DNA from: a virus
Virus record (IMG/VR): IMGVR_UViG_3300043773_000457
Location: 1 to 41,677 of that record
Direction: 5' to 3' (one strand)
Length of the DNA stretch: 41,677 nt
A model generated the notes under the pieces. It was not told the DNA's origin. It saw only the letters and a program-made list of their open reading frames with translations, and did no database searches. The position numbers were made by a program, and so were the translations under genes. This document shows positions 14,359 to 24,102 of the stretch, one piece after another. Position 1 is the stretch's first letter, and each line of letters begins with the position of its first letter.

Positions 14359-14832
14359 TCAATAAGTAGGTTTTACTGGCCAATTTGAGTCGGTTGAATT
14401 TAGAACAAGTTGTTTGGGCTCCGTAATACTTTCTGGTAAATCTCTCAATAATTGACGATAATTTTTCCAAGAAATTTTTTGTTCTTCAGTAAATGGAACA
14501 TCAGAAATTTGAGTCCAATCACAGTCAGATAATCTTTCATTTCTCAAAACTCTCAACTCTTCCCAGTAGTCTCTTGCTGCTTCAATTGCATCAAGTTCAT
14601 CTTGAAGGATTTTCTTTTCATTATTAAAATCTGTAATTGCCTGTTCAAAAATTCCAAGATTTTCTATTCTTTCATTTGGTGTTGTATCATTATACTCTAT
14701 TTCACCCCAAGTATCATACCATTGAAGAGCATGAACATTTGATGGAATCCAGTTTAAATCTTGTTGGAGAACGAATAGTCCATTATTATCAATCGCAATA
14801 TATTTGTCTCCAGGAATAATTGTGAGTCTCAT
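14359..14832 (-). CDS. Tail-fiber assembly chaperone (Phage_tail_APC type), 157 aa
   Basis: The C-terminal half matches the phage tail assembly chaperone pattern: LRNERLSDCDWTQ, then DVPFTEEQKISWKNYRQLLR and DLP. Proteins of this type act on neighbouring tail-fiber proteins and usually sit directly downstream of the fiber gene, as here after the 1807-residue fiber. The middle (residues 50-100) is probably coiled coil (FNNEKKILQDELDAIEAARDYWEEL). The ATG at 14832 has AAGGAG at good spacing. It probably helps fold or attach the collar-type fiber encoded upstream. Confidence 0.8.
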   Translation of the reverse strand: MRLTIIPGDKYIAIDNNGLFVLQQDLNWIPSNVHALQWYDTWGEIEYNDTTPNERIENLGIFEQAITDFNNEKKILQDELDAIEAARDYWEELRVLRNERLSDCDWTQISDVPFTEEQKISWKNYRQLLRDLPESITEPKQLVLNSTDSNWPVKPTY

Positions 14833-14916
14833 TATTCTCCTTCAGGTAATTTTTTAATGTAAAATTGTTTCACAATGACAAAATATTCAGTAATTAAATT
14901 GACTAAGTATATAGTA

Positions 14917-17900
14917 TCAATCTTTAGAAGCAATAATTAAATCTACATATTGAACCGCAAAGTCCATTGATGCCCCAGAGAATGATGCAGAACCACTCCA
15001 AGATGGATTTGTAAATGTATGACTGTGAGCATTTAGTGAGATAGAACCACTCCAAGATGGATTTGTAAATCCGTGACCGTGAGAACCACTTCCACCAGTA
15101 AAATCAGTAGCAAGACGAGTATTAGTGTATCCAGCACTATAACGTAAAACTACATCACCGCCGCCAACGTCAGGTGCAATCATAGACAATCCATGTTGGT
15201 GGGATGGCATCTCCGAAGTGGACAGAGTGTGGTTGCTTACACCTCCACCAGAGTTAGAACCAGAAACAGAACCAGTAACAGTTGCGTTTGCAATACTTCC
15301 TCCACTATTAGAACCAGAAACAGATACAGTGCCTGCAGGAGTTCTTGATGCAAACACTGTAGTAAATGCTGTTGTGCCTCCAGAACTTGCAGTGCCACTT
15401 ACAACTCTCAATGCTTTATTATTGTGAGTCGTTTGTTTAGTCCAACCAGTTGGTGCTGCTGTTTGTTGGAACAGCATTAAAGTTCCAGATGGAAATGATA
15501 CTGAACTTAAGTTAATTGCAACATTAGAAGCTGCTGTTACTCTACCTTTAGAATCTACAGTTAGAATACCTACTTGAGTTGAAGAACCGTAAGTTCCTGC
15601 CATAACTCCAGAGTTTGCTAAAGTCGATCCTGAAGATACATTAGCACTTCCATCAAAATTAACACTCCAAGACAAATCTCCAGTAATTGCTATACTTCTT
15701 GCAGTCTCTAATTTTTTAGCAGTAGAAGCAATTCCTACAAATGTACCATTGAATGTGTTCGCATGGATATTATTCCACTTATTAGAACTTCCACCTAAAT
15801 CTAATGTTCCATTAGTTGAAGGTGTAATTCCAGTACCAACTCTAGAAGTAAAACTTACTAAATCAGATGTAGAATCACCTAGAGTTACATTACCATTAAA
15901 AGTTGAGACACCAGAGACAGATAAATTAGTTAAAGAAAGAGTGTCTGTACCAGGATTGTATGAAATATTAGAATCTGTCCTTACAGTAGTAATCCCAGAA
16001 GTTACATCGACAAAAGGAATATATCTTGTGGTGTTTGTTGCATCTGCAGAAACTAAAATTGAAGACGCATAACCAGGAGCAATACTTGATTGGGAAATCC
16101 ATACTGGTTTGGAACCATCAGACTGAAGAATTGATCCTGCAGCACCTACAGCAACAAATGTAGTTGTATTTGCTGCACTTTGATAAGGTATAGAACCACC
16201 AGCACCACCTTTCAGGTTGGTTGCAATACCAGCATTATCGGCATAACCAACACTAAGTGTTCCTTGTGTTACCCAAGAAGGTGCTGAAGTTCCATTGGAT
16301 TTTAGTAATTGCCCTGAAGAACCATTAGATATAAAAGCAGTTGTATTTGCTGCAGTTTGATAAGGTATTTGGGATGCAATGCCGCCTTTTAAGTTAGTAG
16401 CGATACCAGCATTATCTGCATAAGCAACACTAAGTGTTCCTTGTGTTGTCCATTGAGTTCCTGTTACTGTTGATTGAAGAACCTGACCTGATGTTCCTGC
16501 AGAATTCGTAGAATCATAGACTGCACCAGTAATTCTGGCATTACCTTGAATGTGTAGAGATTGTGTTGGGGTTGTGGTTCCAACTCCAACATTACCGCTC
16601 TGATTTAAAATAGTAACTGATTCAGTATCAGTTCCATTAACTCTTCTCCAAATTCTTAATGGAACAGAACCACCACCAAAATCTTGTGTATCAATCCTCC
16701 ACCCATAAAGATTATTACCAGAAGCAAGATATAAATGAGGTAAAGTATTACCATTATAAGGTCCAATATGCAATGCAGTATTTGGATTAGTTTGTGCTAT
16801 TCCAAGTCTTGTAGAAACATAAGCACCACCAGTTACCTGAAGAGTTTGAGATGCTGTTCCTGTTAATACATCAGTTCCAATTCCAACTTCACCTGTTGAA
16901 TGAACTACAACTCTATTGATTAGATTTGCGGATGTAGCAACAGATTCAAAAGAAGCACCACCAGTTGCTGTTGTATAAGTATCAATTCTAACTTGACCGC
17001 CAGCAAGTCTTATTCTGTCTTGTCCAGATGTTGTATCTGCATCATTTCCCTTGAATAAGAATAATTCAGATCTTTCTGATCCAGTGCTCCATATTCTTTC
17101 ACCAATATAAGTGTGGTTATAAGAACCAGGTTGATCACCAGTGGTTCCATAAAAAGCAATATAGTTTGAAGTTGTCGAAACTCCGAGTCTTAAATTACCA
17201 TCAACTTGAAGTCTTTCTCCTGGATTTGTGGTTCCTATTCCAAGATTACCAGAGATATTAAATCTTGCCCATTCTCCGCTTCTTCCGCCAAATGCAAGTC
17301 CAGATGCTCCACCAGACGAAGACCCTAATGGATTAAATTCAATATAACTTTGTTCTGTTACATCAGTAACTTGAAGTAATTTTGTTGATGCAGTAGTCCA
17401 ATCACTTCCTGTAGTATTTCTTGTTGCTTTGATTCTTAAGTATGAAGCATTATTATTGTTATGAAGAAACTGTGCTACGGTAAGTGCTGCTCCTGCAGTT
17501 GCTGGTAGAGTTATTCCAGTACCAACATTAGAAATAGAAGCAGTTGGAGAAAGTTGTAGTGAAACTGTTGGATTTGTGGTTCCTATACCTAATGAATTGG
17601 AAGAGGGGTTCCAAACAAATAAGTCATCAGCTCTTACTGTTGATAATCCAGAAGTTACATCAACAAAAGAAATGTATCTTGCAGTATTTGTTGTATCTGT
17701 AGAAACTGCAATTGAAGATGCATAACCAATAATATTTCCATTGAAAGTATTGGCGAAAATTGTATTCCACCTTTGAGTAAGACTTCCTAAATTGTAAGTG
17801 TCTGTAATACCAGGAAGTACATTTCCAAAATATGTAGTAACTCCAGAAACCAAAACATTACCCTGAACTGTAAGTGTTGATGTTGGATTTGTAGTTCCTA

Positions 17901-20340
17901 TACCAGTATTACCAGAAACATAAGCACCACCAGTAACCTGTAGTCTTTGTGATGCGGTTCCTGTTGAAGTTGCTGCGCCAATAATAACTGGTCCAGAAGA
18001 AACTTGAAGTTGTCCTACTGGATTTGTGGTTCCTATACCGACAGAATCAGAAACATAAGCACCACCAGTAACTTGAAGTCTTTGTGATGTTGTTCCAGTT
18101 CCCGTGGTTGATGATGTTCCTATTAAAACATTTCCGCTTGGAAGAATTGAAAATCTTCTTGCTACTGCAATACCATCATAAATTCCAAAAGAACCATCAT
18201 CATCATCGGCAAAAAATTCCCAATTCCTATTATTATCTCTTGTTTTTAAGAAAAATCTTGCATTACCTTTTCCAGGATTTTCTAATATAAAATCTGTATG
18301 AACTTCACCAAAAGAAGAAGTATCTTGTCTATAAATGTGAATGGATCCTTGTGGATTTGTTGTTCCTATACCAATTCTTCCATTAAAATATCCACCACCA
18401 CTAACTTGAAGTGGTTGTGATGCTGTTCCTGTTGATGATATTGCACCGACTAAAACATTATTTCCAGCAACAGCAAGAGTTGAATTAGTTGCTCCATTTG
18501 TGAATAATAATTTAGCACTTGTAGATTCTGTTCTAATTACTAAATCACCAGCAACTGAATCATTTGCAAATTGACCAGCAGAACCAGCAACTGAAAATGT
18601 TGTCTCAATAGAAGTTCTACCAATATTAAAGGATGCATAACTTCCTGCCGCTCCACTTCTAATGCTCAGAGCAGCAGCATTTGGATTGGTAATAATTGCA
18701 TTACCAACAACTGTAAGTGCTGATGTTGGATTCGTGGTTCCTATACCCAATGAATTAGAAGATGGGTTCCAAACAAATAAGTTATCAGATCTTACTGTTG
18801 ATAATCCAGAAGTTACATCAACAAAAGGAACATATCTTATGGTATTAGTTGAATCTGTAGAAATAGAAATCGAAGATGCATAACCAATAATTTGCCCATT
18901 AACAGTACCAAAGATTGTTCCACCAACATATAAATCCTTCTCAATTCCTACACCACCTTCCGTGATAATAGATCCAGTATCTCTACTCGTAGATTGAGTT
19001 GTATCAGTTACATAGATTGCATCATTAACTTCAATAATTCCAGCACTAGAATTTAAAATTAAGTTTCCAGATAATGTACTGATGGTATTGGTATCAAATT
19101 TAATATTATCAAAAGTTCCAACACCAGTAACATTTAAATTATTAATATTAACTTGAGAGTCAAATGTTGAAATACCACTTACATTCAAACGATTAAGTGT
19201 TGTTGCTTGATAAACTTGAAAATTTTGTGTTGTGGTGAGACCAGTAACTCCTAAATCATTATTAATATTAACTTTTTGAAGGAATGTTGATAAACCAGTT
19301 ACATATAAATCTGTAATATCAACTGCACCTTTAAATTTTGTTGCTGTTACAATTCCTGTAAAATATGCATTTGTGCCAGTTACAAAACCAATTGTTGTAA
19401 TACCAGTTACTAAAAGATTACGAGTTGTTGTAGTTCCCGATACGCCAAGAGTTGCAATCGTTGCTATACCTGATACATTAAGATTATCAATAAAAGTTCT
19501 ACCCTTGAAACTAGATATTCCTAAAACATCTAATAAAACTTTTGGTTGAGTGCTACCAATACCAATTCTACTATTAATGTCATCAAATACAAAGTTAGAA
19601 GCGCCATCAACCAATCCAGCACTATTATGAAATTGAATATTTTGATATGTTCCTCCTGCTCCTGCCCTGACTGTTTCTTGATTGACCCAAGTTAATCCAC
19701 CAAAATTATTTTTAATTAAAATTTGTGTATTAGTTCCTGGTTGATTATTATAATCATAAATCGTTCCAGTAAGTCTTAAATCTCCTTGAATATCTAATTT
19801 TTGTGTTGGATTTGTGGTTCCTATACCAATCAATCCATTTGTATTCGCATTAAAAAGTGTTCCACCCGCACCAACTATTAATCCATTACCAACAGTTAAA
19901 ATTCCTACAGAACTATTAAATAATAATCCAGAAGAAGTTGCAAAATCTCCACTTTCTTTGAATAAAACGCTTCCGTTATTTCCTGGAGGAGCGACTGTTA
20001 TGGTTGCTGCAATACCTAGTGGAATTGCTTGTGCCGCAACACTATTACCAACAAAATTAAGTTGAGTAATGCTATTTGATGTTCCTACAAGAGAACCTTC
20101 ATCAAATACACTAATTGAACCTGGAATCAAACCTCCACCAACTGGAATCCAATATCTTTCTCCTGGATATCCTGGGATAGAAACAAGCTGATATTGTAGT
20201 CCTATAGGAAGTGATGGATAAACTAAAGTGGGATCGCCAAGATTTGGTTCAGCTTCATTTAATCCTAAGTAACTGTATCTATCAGTACTTAGTGCTGACT
20301 GAGAGACTCTTTTAACTCTTCCACTTAAATACTTTGGCAT
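14917..20340 (-). CDS. Giant tail fiber with C-terminal collar domain, 1807 aa
   Basis: The body is a long chain of GIGTTNP...LQVSG and LNVSGISTF modules forming a trimeric beta-structured shaft. A module YASSI...FVDVTSGLSTVR...FVWNPSSNSLGIG occurs three times, and AYADNAGIATNLKGG...IPYQ occurs twice. Residues from about 1600 form a phage tail-collar domain (FPSGTLMLFQQTAAPTGWTK), followed by serine/glycine loops with His-rich motifs (MPSHQHG, GSHGHG, AHSHTF), like the metal-binding tip of T4 gp12. This predicts a receptor-binding fiber resembling short tail fibers. The ATG at 20340 follows the previous stop by two bases. The assembly chaperone gene lies downstream. Confidence 0.85.
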   Translation of the reverse strand: MPKYLSGRVKRVSQSALSTDRYSYLGLNEAEPNLGDPTLVYPSLPIGLQYQLVSIPGYPGERYWIPVGGGLIPGSISVFDEGSLVGTSNSITQLNFVGNSVAAQAIPLGIAATITVAPPGNNGSVLFKESGDFATSSGLLFNSSVGILTVGNGLIVGAGGTLFNANTNGLIGIGTTNPTQKLDIQGDLRLTGTIYDYNNQPGTNTQILIKNNFGGLTWVNQETVRAGAGGTYQNIQFHNSAGLVDGASNFVFDDINSRIGIGSTQPKVLLDVLGISSFKGRTFIDNLNVSGIATIATLGVSGTTTTRNLLVTGITTIGFVTGTNAYFTGIVTATKFKGAVDITDLYVTGLSTFLQKVNINNDLGVTGLTTTQNFQVYQATTLNRLNVSGISTFDSQVNINNLNVTGVGTFDNIKFDTNTISTLSGNLILNSSAGIIEVNDAIYVTDTTQSTSRDTGSIITEGGVGIEKDLYVGGTIFGTVNGQIIGYASSISISTDSTNTIRYVPFVDVTSGLSTVRSDNLFVWNPSSNSLGIGTTNPTSALTVVGNAIITNPNAAALSIRSGAAGSYASFNIGRTSIETTFSVAGSAGQFANDSVAGDLVIRTESTSAKLLFTNGATNSTLAVAGNNVLVGAISSTGTASQPLQVSGGGYFNGRIGIGTTNPQGSIHIYRQDTSSFGEVHTDFILENPGKGNARFFLKTRDNNRNWEFFADDDDGSFGIYDGIAVARRFSILPSGNVLIGTSSTTGTGTTSQRLQVTGGAYVSDSVGIGTTNPVGQLQVSSGPVIIGAATSTGTASQRLQVTGGAYVSGNTGIGTTNPTSTLTVQGNVLVSGVTTYFGNVLPGITDTYNLGSLTQRWNTIFANTFNGNIIGYASSIAVSTDTTNTARYISFVDVTSGLSTVRADDLFVWNPSSNSLGIGTTNPTVSLQLSPTASISNVGTGITLPATAGAALTVAQFLHNNNNASYLRIKATRNTTGSDWTTASTKLLQVTDVTEQSYIEFNPLGSSSGGASGLAFGGRSGEWARFNISGNLGIGTTNPGERLQVDGNLRLGVSTTSNYIAFYGTTGDQPGSYNHTYIGERIWSTGSERSELFLFKGNDADTTSGQDRIRLAGGQVRIDTYTTATGGASFESVATSANLINRVVVHSTGEVGIGTDVLTGTASQTLQVTGGAYVSTRLGIAQTNPNTALHIGPYNGNTLPHLYLASGNNLYGWRIDTQDFGGGSVPLRIWRRVNGTDTESVTILNQSGNVGVGTTTPTQSLHIQGNARITGAVYDSTNSAGTSGQVLQSTVTGTQWTTQGTLSVAYADNAGIATNLKGGIASQIPYQTAANTTAFISNGSSGQLLKSNGTSAPSWVTQGTLSVGYADNAGIATNLKGGAGGSIPYQSAANTTTFVAVGAAGSILQSDGSKPVWISQSSIAPGYASSILVSADATNTTRYIPFVDVTSGITTVRTDSNISYNPGTDTLSLTNLSVSGVSTFNGNVTLGDSTSDLVSFTSRVGTGITPSTNGTLDLGGSSNKWNNIHANTFNGTFVGIASTAKKLETARSIAITGDLSWSVNFDGSANVSSGSTLANSGVMAGTYGSSTQVGILTVDSKGRVTAASNVAINLSSVSFPSGTLMLFQQTAAPTGWTKQTTHNNKALRVVSGTASSGGTTAFTTVFASRTPAGTVSVSGSNSGGSIANATVTGSVSGSNSGGGVSNHTLSTSEMPSHQHGLSMIAPDVGGGDVVLRYSAGYTNTRLATDFTGGSGSHGHGFTNPSWSGSISLNAHSHTFTNPSWSGSASFSGASMDFAVQYVDLIIASKD

Positions 20341-20342
20341 AA

Positions 20343-21017
20343 TTATATTGTACTATTCTCTAAGATGCTACAAATAAATTCCATTTGAAGTGGTCCTACT
20401 TGACCACCACTTACATATGTATGTGCAATCCCAGTAACAGTTCCGGAGTTAGTTACGAAGGTTTTAGAGATCCCTACAGTTCCAATAATTGAATCTATCG
20501 TAAATGATTGTTGCGGTGAAGGAAAAATCGTAGTAGTAATTCCATAATTACCCGGAGCACAAGTAAATGCAAGACCACTCATCGTAACTTCATCACCAAC
20601 ATTAAAATTATGAGCACTAATAGTAGTGATTGTCGTAACTCCTGTAGTATTATCATACAAACAATTAGTTACAGATACAATTCCAGATTGTGTTCCTTCA
20701 ATTACGATTGAATCTGTAACAATAGCAGTTTTCTCTAAGACTAATCTACCATCTATAAGTATAATAGAATCATTTGGTGGAATTTCAGCATCTTTTATAA
20801 TTCTATTATTTCTCGTGTTGCCAAAAGTTCTTTGAGAAGTGCTCTTTCTTCTATGTGTAAAAGTTACAGTAGGATATGTATTTCCAATTCCAACATTACT
20901 TACTTGGGCATAAAGAACAATAGCAGAAACTCCAGTAGGTGTCGTATACACTGTTTGCTCTCCAGGAGCAACTGGAACCGCTATTGTAATAAATTTATTA
21001 AGTGGTGCAACTGCCAT
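20343..21017 (-). CDS. Structural protein, 224 aa, probably fiber or baseplate associated
   Basis: A beta-rich protein beginning MAVAPLNKFITIAVPVAPGE. The next part (TVYTTPTGVSAIVLYAQVSN) and the TFTHRRKSTSQRTF strand recur in cyanophage virion proteins. From about residue 110 comes an AHNFNVGDEVTMSGL domain, the same kind found repeatedly in the 1802-residue protein (EAHNLNAGTPIKIKGV). It is packed between two fiber genes with 2-3 bp spacing. A role in connecting fiber and baseplate is likely from context but unproven. Confidence 0.6.
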   Translation of the reverse strand: MAVAPLNKFITIAVPVAPGEQTVYTTPTGVSAIVLYAQVSNVGIGNTYPTVTFTHRRKSTSQRTFGNTRNNRIIKDAEIPPNDSIILIDGRLVLEKTAIVTDSIVIEGTQSGIVSVTNCLYDNTTGVTTITTISAHNFNVGDEVTMSGLAFTCAPGNYGITTTIFPSPQQSFTIDSIIGTVGISKTFVTNSGTVTGIAHTYVSGGQVGPLQMEFICSILENSTI

Positions 21018-21020
21018 ATC

Positions 21021-24000
21021 TTATCTCAATGCAAGTATGATGGGGGTAATTTCTGCCTGAATTGCTTTACTAAAATCTCTTCCTCTAATGGTGGATGTTG
21101 GTTGATTGATTTGAAATCCTTCACCAATATCAAAATTACCTTTTTGGTCTGTGCTTGTAAATGGAACTTGGGCTCCATCTAAAGCAACAATTTCATTTGC
21201 TTTAATTGGAACACCACCAGTAAAGGGTGTTGCTGTATTTATGTCAGTGCCCGTGCCTATGTATTCAAAAGAATGTGAACTTGTCAAAATTCTACTGATT
21301 CTTCTAAAAGAAGCTTCTTCACTACCAAATAATTCATAAGGAATGAATTCAGTAAATGTAACGGTAGTAATTCCTGCAGAATTTTCTGTTGCAGAATCAA
21401 TTGCATAATAAATTGGTCTAGTAATTACTTCTGCCGTAGCAGTTCCTCCATCAATAAGTACCTCTAAATTTTGTGTTGAGAGATAATTTCTACCACTATT
21501 TACGACATCAATAGTAGTAATTGCGCCACTAACTTCAGCAATAGTCGGACTTAATTCTGCAATGATACCTTGAGGTCCTTTTGGTTGTTGAGAATTGTCA
21601 GAAGTATCAATAATAATGATAGTGGGAGGAGAAGCAGGACTATATCCACTACCACCATTAGTAACCACTATTTCTTGAATCTCAACCATAGGTTCTGTAA
21701 TTACACCAGATCCAACAGCATCTGGATAATTACTCAGATTTATTTTAAAAAATAGAGTTTGACCATCATAGGGTCTTCTAGAATTTCCTACATTTTCAAA
21801 AGCAACGATATCACTTCCAGCATCGACACCAGTTTGTCCTCTTGTTGGTGGATAAGTTCCAACTGTTCCTGTGAATTCTGTAGATCCAATTCCAACAGCA
21901 TATAATCCATAGTTACCAAAAGAAGAGTTAGAATTTGTTAAGTCACAAGATCCACCACTGTCTGCATAAATTCCAATATCACAGTTAATCGTAAAAATAG
22001 AAACTAACTGTGCATATCCATTATTTGTGATTGATACTCCGATTCCATTTTCATTATACTGTGTGAATGAGTCACATACCATGCATTTCAAATCATTTCC
22101 AGGAGTAGAAGCAGTAGCATGATCTCCATTAATCTTCATACCAATGCTACCAGTCATAAAATTGGTGCAGTTTCTAATATATGGACTCCTCCATCTTCCT
22201 GTTGGTCCTTCATTTGCAGGACCCGGTGCAATATATCCACTATTTGCTTGGTCCGCAACAGTTGTGGGTGGAAATGCAACTGCACCACAACCCGTATGTG
22301 CAATGGAAACACTCGATCCTGCAAAATTTATATTTTCAATTAAACATCCTCTTCTTACATGAAAAACATCTTTAGTTACATTGAGAGGTCTAACAGTCAC
22401 AAGTCTTAAATCTTGCCCCGTTACCGTAACATCAGTGCGAAGACCAATTGGATTATTTTCAGTGTAAACTCCAGGTCTAATAACAATTGTATCTCCAGGT
22501 TCTGCTATTGCTGCAGCACCGCCTATTGTTGCTTTTGCATCACCCTCAAGAAATCCAGTATTTAAATCATTACCATCTTTAGTAACCCAAATAGTATTTT
22601 GAGTTTCAACTCCTGCAGGTCTCCAAGATACACCAGTACCAACGGAAGCAAGTCTGTAATCAGTCTTTCCTACGGACGGTCCTGCAATCTGACCATTAAT
22701 ATCAATCAGGGAGGAATCTAATTCTAAGGTTCCAATGAGTTTTGTATTTCCTCCAACATTTAAATTCTTTTCAATACCAACTCCCCCCTGAGTAATTAAT
22801 GCTCCGGTATCTTTATTAGTTGATTCAGTAGAGCTATTGAAGGTTACATCTCCATCAACATCTAGGGTATTATTAAGTGTAGTGGCACCATCAACATCTA
22901 AAGTTGAATTGAGTGTAGTGGCACCATCAACATCTAGGGTATTATTGAGTGTTGTAGCACCATCTACATCTAAAGTTAAATTAAGTGTAGTGGCACCATC
23001 AACATCTAAAGTTGAATTGAGTGTTGTAGCACCATCTACATCTAATGTGCTATTAAGTGTAGTGGCACCATCTACATCTAAAGTTGAATTGAGTGTAGTG
23101 GCACCATCAACATCTAAAGTTGAATTGAGTGTAGTGGCACCATCTACATCTAAAGTTGAATTGAGTGTTGTAGCGCCATCTACATCTAAAGTTAAATTAA
23201 GTGTAGTGGCACCATCAACATCTAAAGTTGAATTGAGTGTTGTCGCATCATCAACATTTAAAGATGAATCAAAATCAACTGCTCCTGTTGCGTGAAGAGT
23301 TCCTGTTATATCTAAGGTTGATGTTGGATTACTATTTTGAATACCAACATTTGTCATTCTATAAATGTTGCCTGAGGAGTTAAATCCCCAATAATCCTTT
23401 GTTTGTATATCTGCAATAAAATTTGGGTTAGTTGGGTTTTCTATTGGAATTAGATTATCAGTTCCTACACCAAGACTATTAATTTGTGTAAAATTTAATA
23501 CAGTAAAGGATTTAGCAATTCCTGTTGTAGGAACATAAACTCCTTCATCCTGGATAAAAATTCCTTGAATATCAGCACTTGGTTGAAGTCCAGTCCATCG
23601 AATGCCATCGGCATCCATACTCAAATAATATCCATTTGAACCAGGAGAATTGTTGGAATCATAGATAAATTCATCAATTTTTACACTTCCCAGAATATCA
23701 AGTTTTTGCTCTGGACTTATACTTCCAATCCCAACCTTTTCACTAATGATTGCGATTCCATTAACATCTAAAGTTTGTAATGGTTGTGCAGTTCCAATTC
23801 CAATTTTTCCTGTAGATGTTGTAAGAATTGTTCCACCAATACCAACATCTAGTCTAGTTCTTACAGTTAAAATTCCTACAGATAAATTATTATCAAGATA
23901 AACATCACCAGTAAATGTTGCACTAGTAAATGTTGAATTTCCTAAAACATTTAAGTTTCCTAGAATATCTACATCATTAAATGTCGTTTTAGGTTTTATT

Positions 24001-24101
24001 GGAAACTCATAATACAATGTCCCATAAATGTAAACATCTTTGAAGAACTTAGAGTCTTCATTAAAATAAGCCTGATTACCAGTTACTGTAATGTCTGACA
24101 T
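21021..24101 (-). CDS. Large structural protein with 12-residue tandem repeats and beta-helix, 1026 aa
   Basis: Residues 1-260 carry fiber-type modules (KIGIGTAQPLQTLDVNG). Then follow twelve units of a 12-residue repeat STLDVDGATTLN, a regular beta-solenoid-like stretch. After a GGVGIEKNLNVGGN linker, residues 490-760 form a right-handed beta-helix (WVTKDGNDLNTG, VIRPGVYTENNPIG, GGSCDLTNSNSSFGNYGL) similar to pectate-lyase-fold virion proteins. GSGYSPASPP modules come next, and the end is TSTIRGRDFSKAIQ. No catalytic acid cluster for polysaccharide cleavage can be assigned. It sits between the spike gene and the fiber genes, suggesting a baseplate-periphery or fiber-network role. Confidence 0.75.
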   Translation of the reverse strand: MSDITVTGNQAYFNEDSKFFKDVYIYGTLYYEFPIKPKTTFNDVDILGNLNVLGNSTFTSATFTGDVYLDNNLSVGILTVRTRLDVGIGGTILTTSTGKIGIGTAQPLQTLDVNGIAIISEKVGIGSISPEQKLDILGSVKIDEFIYDSNNSPGSNGYYLSMDADGIRWTGLQPSADIQGIFIQDEGVYVPTTGIAKSFTVLNFTQINSLGVGTDNLIPIENPTNPNFIADIQTKDYWGFNSSGNIYRMTNVGIQNSNPTSTLDITGTLHATGAVDFDSSLNVDDATTLNSTLDVDGATTLNLTLDVDGATTLNSTLDVDGATTLNSTLDVDGATTLNSTLDVDGATTLNSTLDVDGATTLNSTLDVDGATTLNLTLDVDGATTLNNTLDVDGATTLNSTLDVDGATTLNNTLDVDGDVTFNSSTESTNKDTGALITQGGVGIEKNLNVGGNTKLIGTLELDSSLIDINGQIAGPSVGKTDYRLASVGTGVSWRPAGVETQNTIWVTKDGNDLNTGFLEGDAKATIGGAAAIAEPGDTIVIRPGVYTENNPIGLRTDVTVTGQDLRLVTVRPLNVTKDVFHVRRGCLIENINFAGSSVSIAHTGCGAVAFPPTTVADQANSGYIAPGPANEGPTGRWRSPYIRNCTNFMTGSIGMKINGDHATASTPGNDLKCMVCDSFTQYNENGIGVSITNNGYAQLVSIFTINCDIGIYADSGGSCDLTNSNSSFGNYGLYAVGIGSTEFTGTVGTYPPTRGQTGVDAGSDIVAFENVGNSRRPYDGQTLFFKINLSNYPDAVGSGVITEPMVEIQEIVVTNGGSGYSPASPPTIIIIDTSDNSQQPKGPQGIIAELSPTIAEVSGAITTIDVVNSGRNYLSTQNLEVLIDGGTATAEVITRPIYYAIDSATENSAGITTVTFTEFIPYELFGSEEASFRRISRILTSSHSFEYIGTGTDINTATPFTGGVPIKANEIVALDGAQVPFTSTDQKGNFDIGEGFQINQPTSTIRGRDFSKAIQAEITPIILALR
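22840..23270 (-). repeat. 36-bp tandem repeat array, 12 units, in frame
   Basis: Twelve consecutive 36-bp units encode STLDVDGATTLN and variants (LT, NT, SSLNVDDATTLN, and a final DGDVTFN). Inner units are nearly identical in DNA and the outer ones have diverged, as expected for growth by slippage or unequal recombination. There are no spacers between units, so this is not a CRISPR array. Confidence 0.9.
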
Positions 24102-24102
24102 A

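Noticed and set aside
14833-14916. Promoter or small gene between the fiber and its chaperone gene
   Set aside because: Only an AT-rich stretch with a weak 5-bp hairpin and the AAGGAG of the chaperone is seen; nothing specific can be supported.
22840-23270. CRISPR-like appearance of regularly repeated 36-bp units
   Set aside because: Units are contiguous with no spacers, in frame, and inside a long gene with a coherent protein repeat.
22837-23295. Plus-strand ORF of 152 residues with repeats VVAPSTSKVELS
   Set aside because: It is the antisense shadow of the 12-residue repeat array in the 1026-residue gene; regular repeats keep several frames open.
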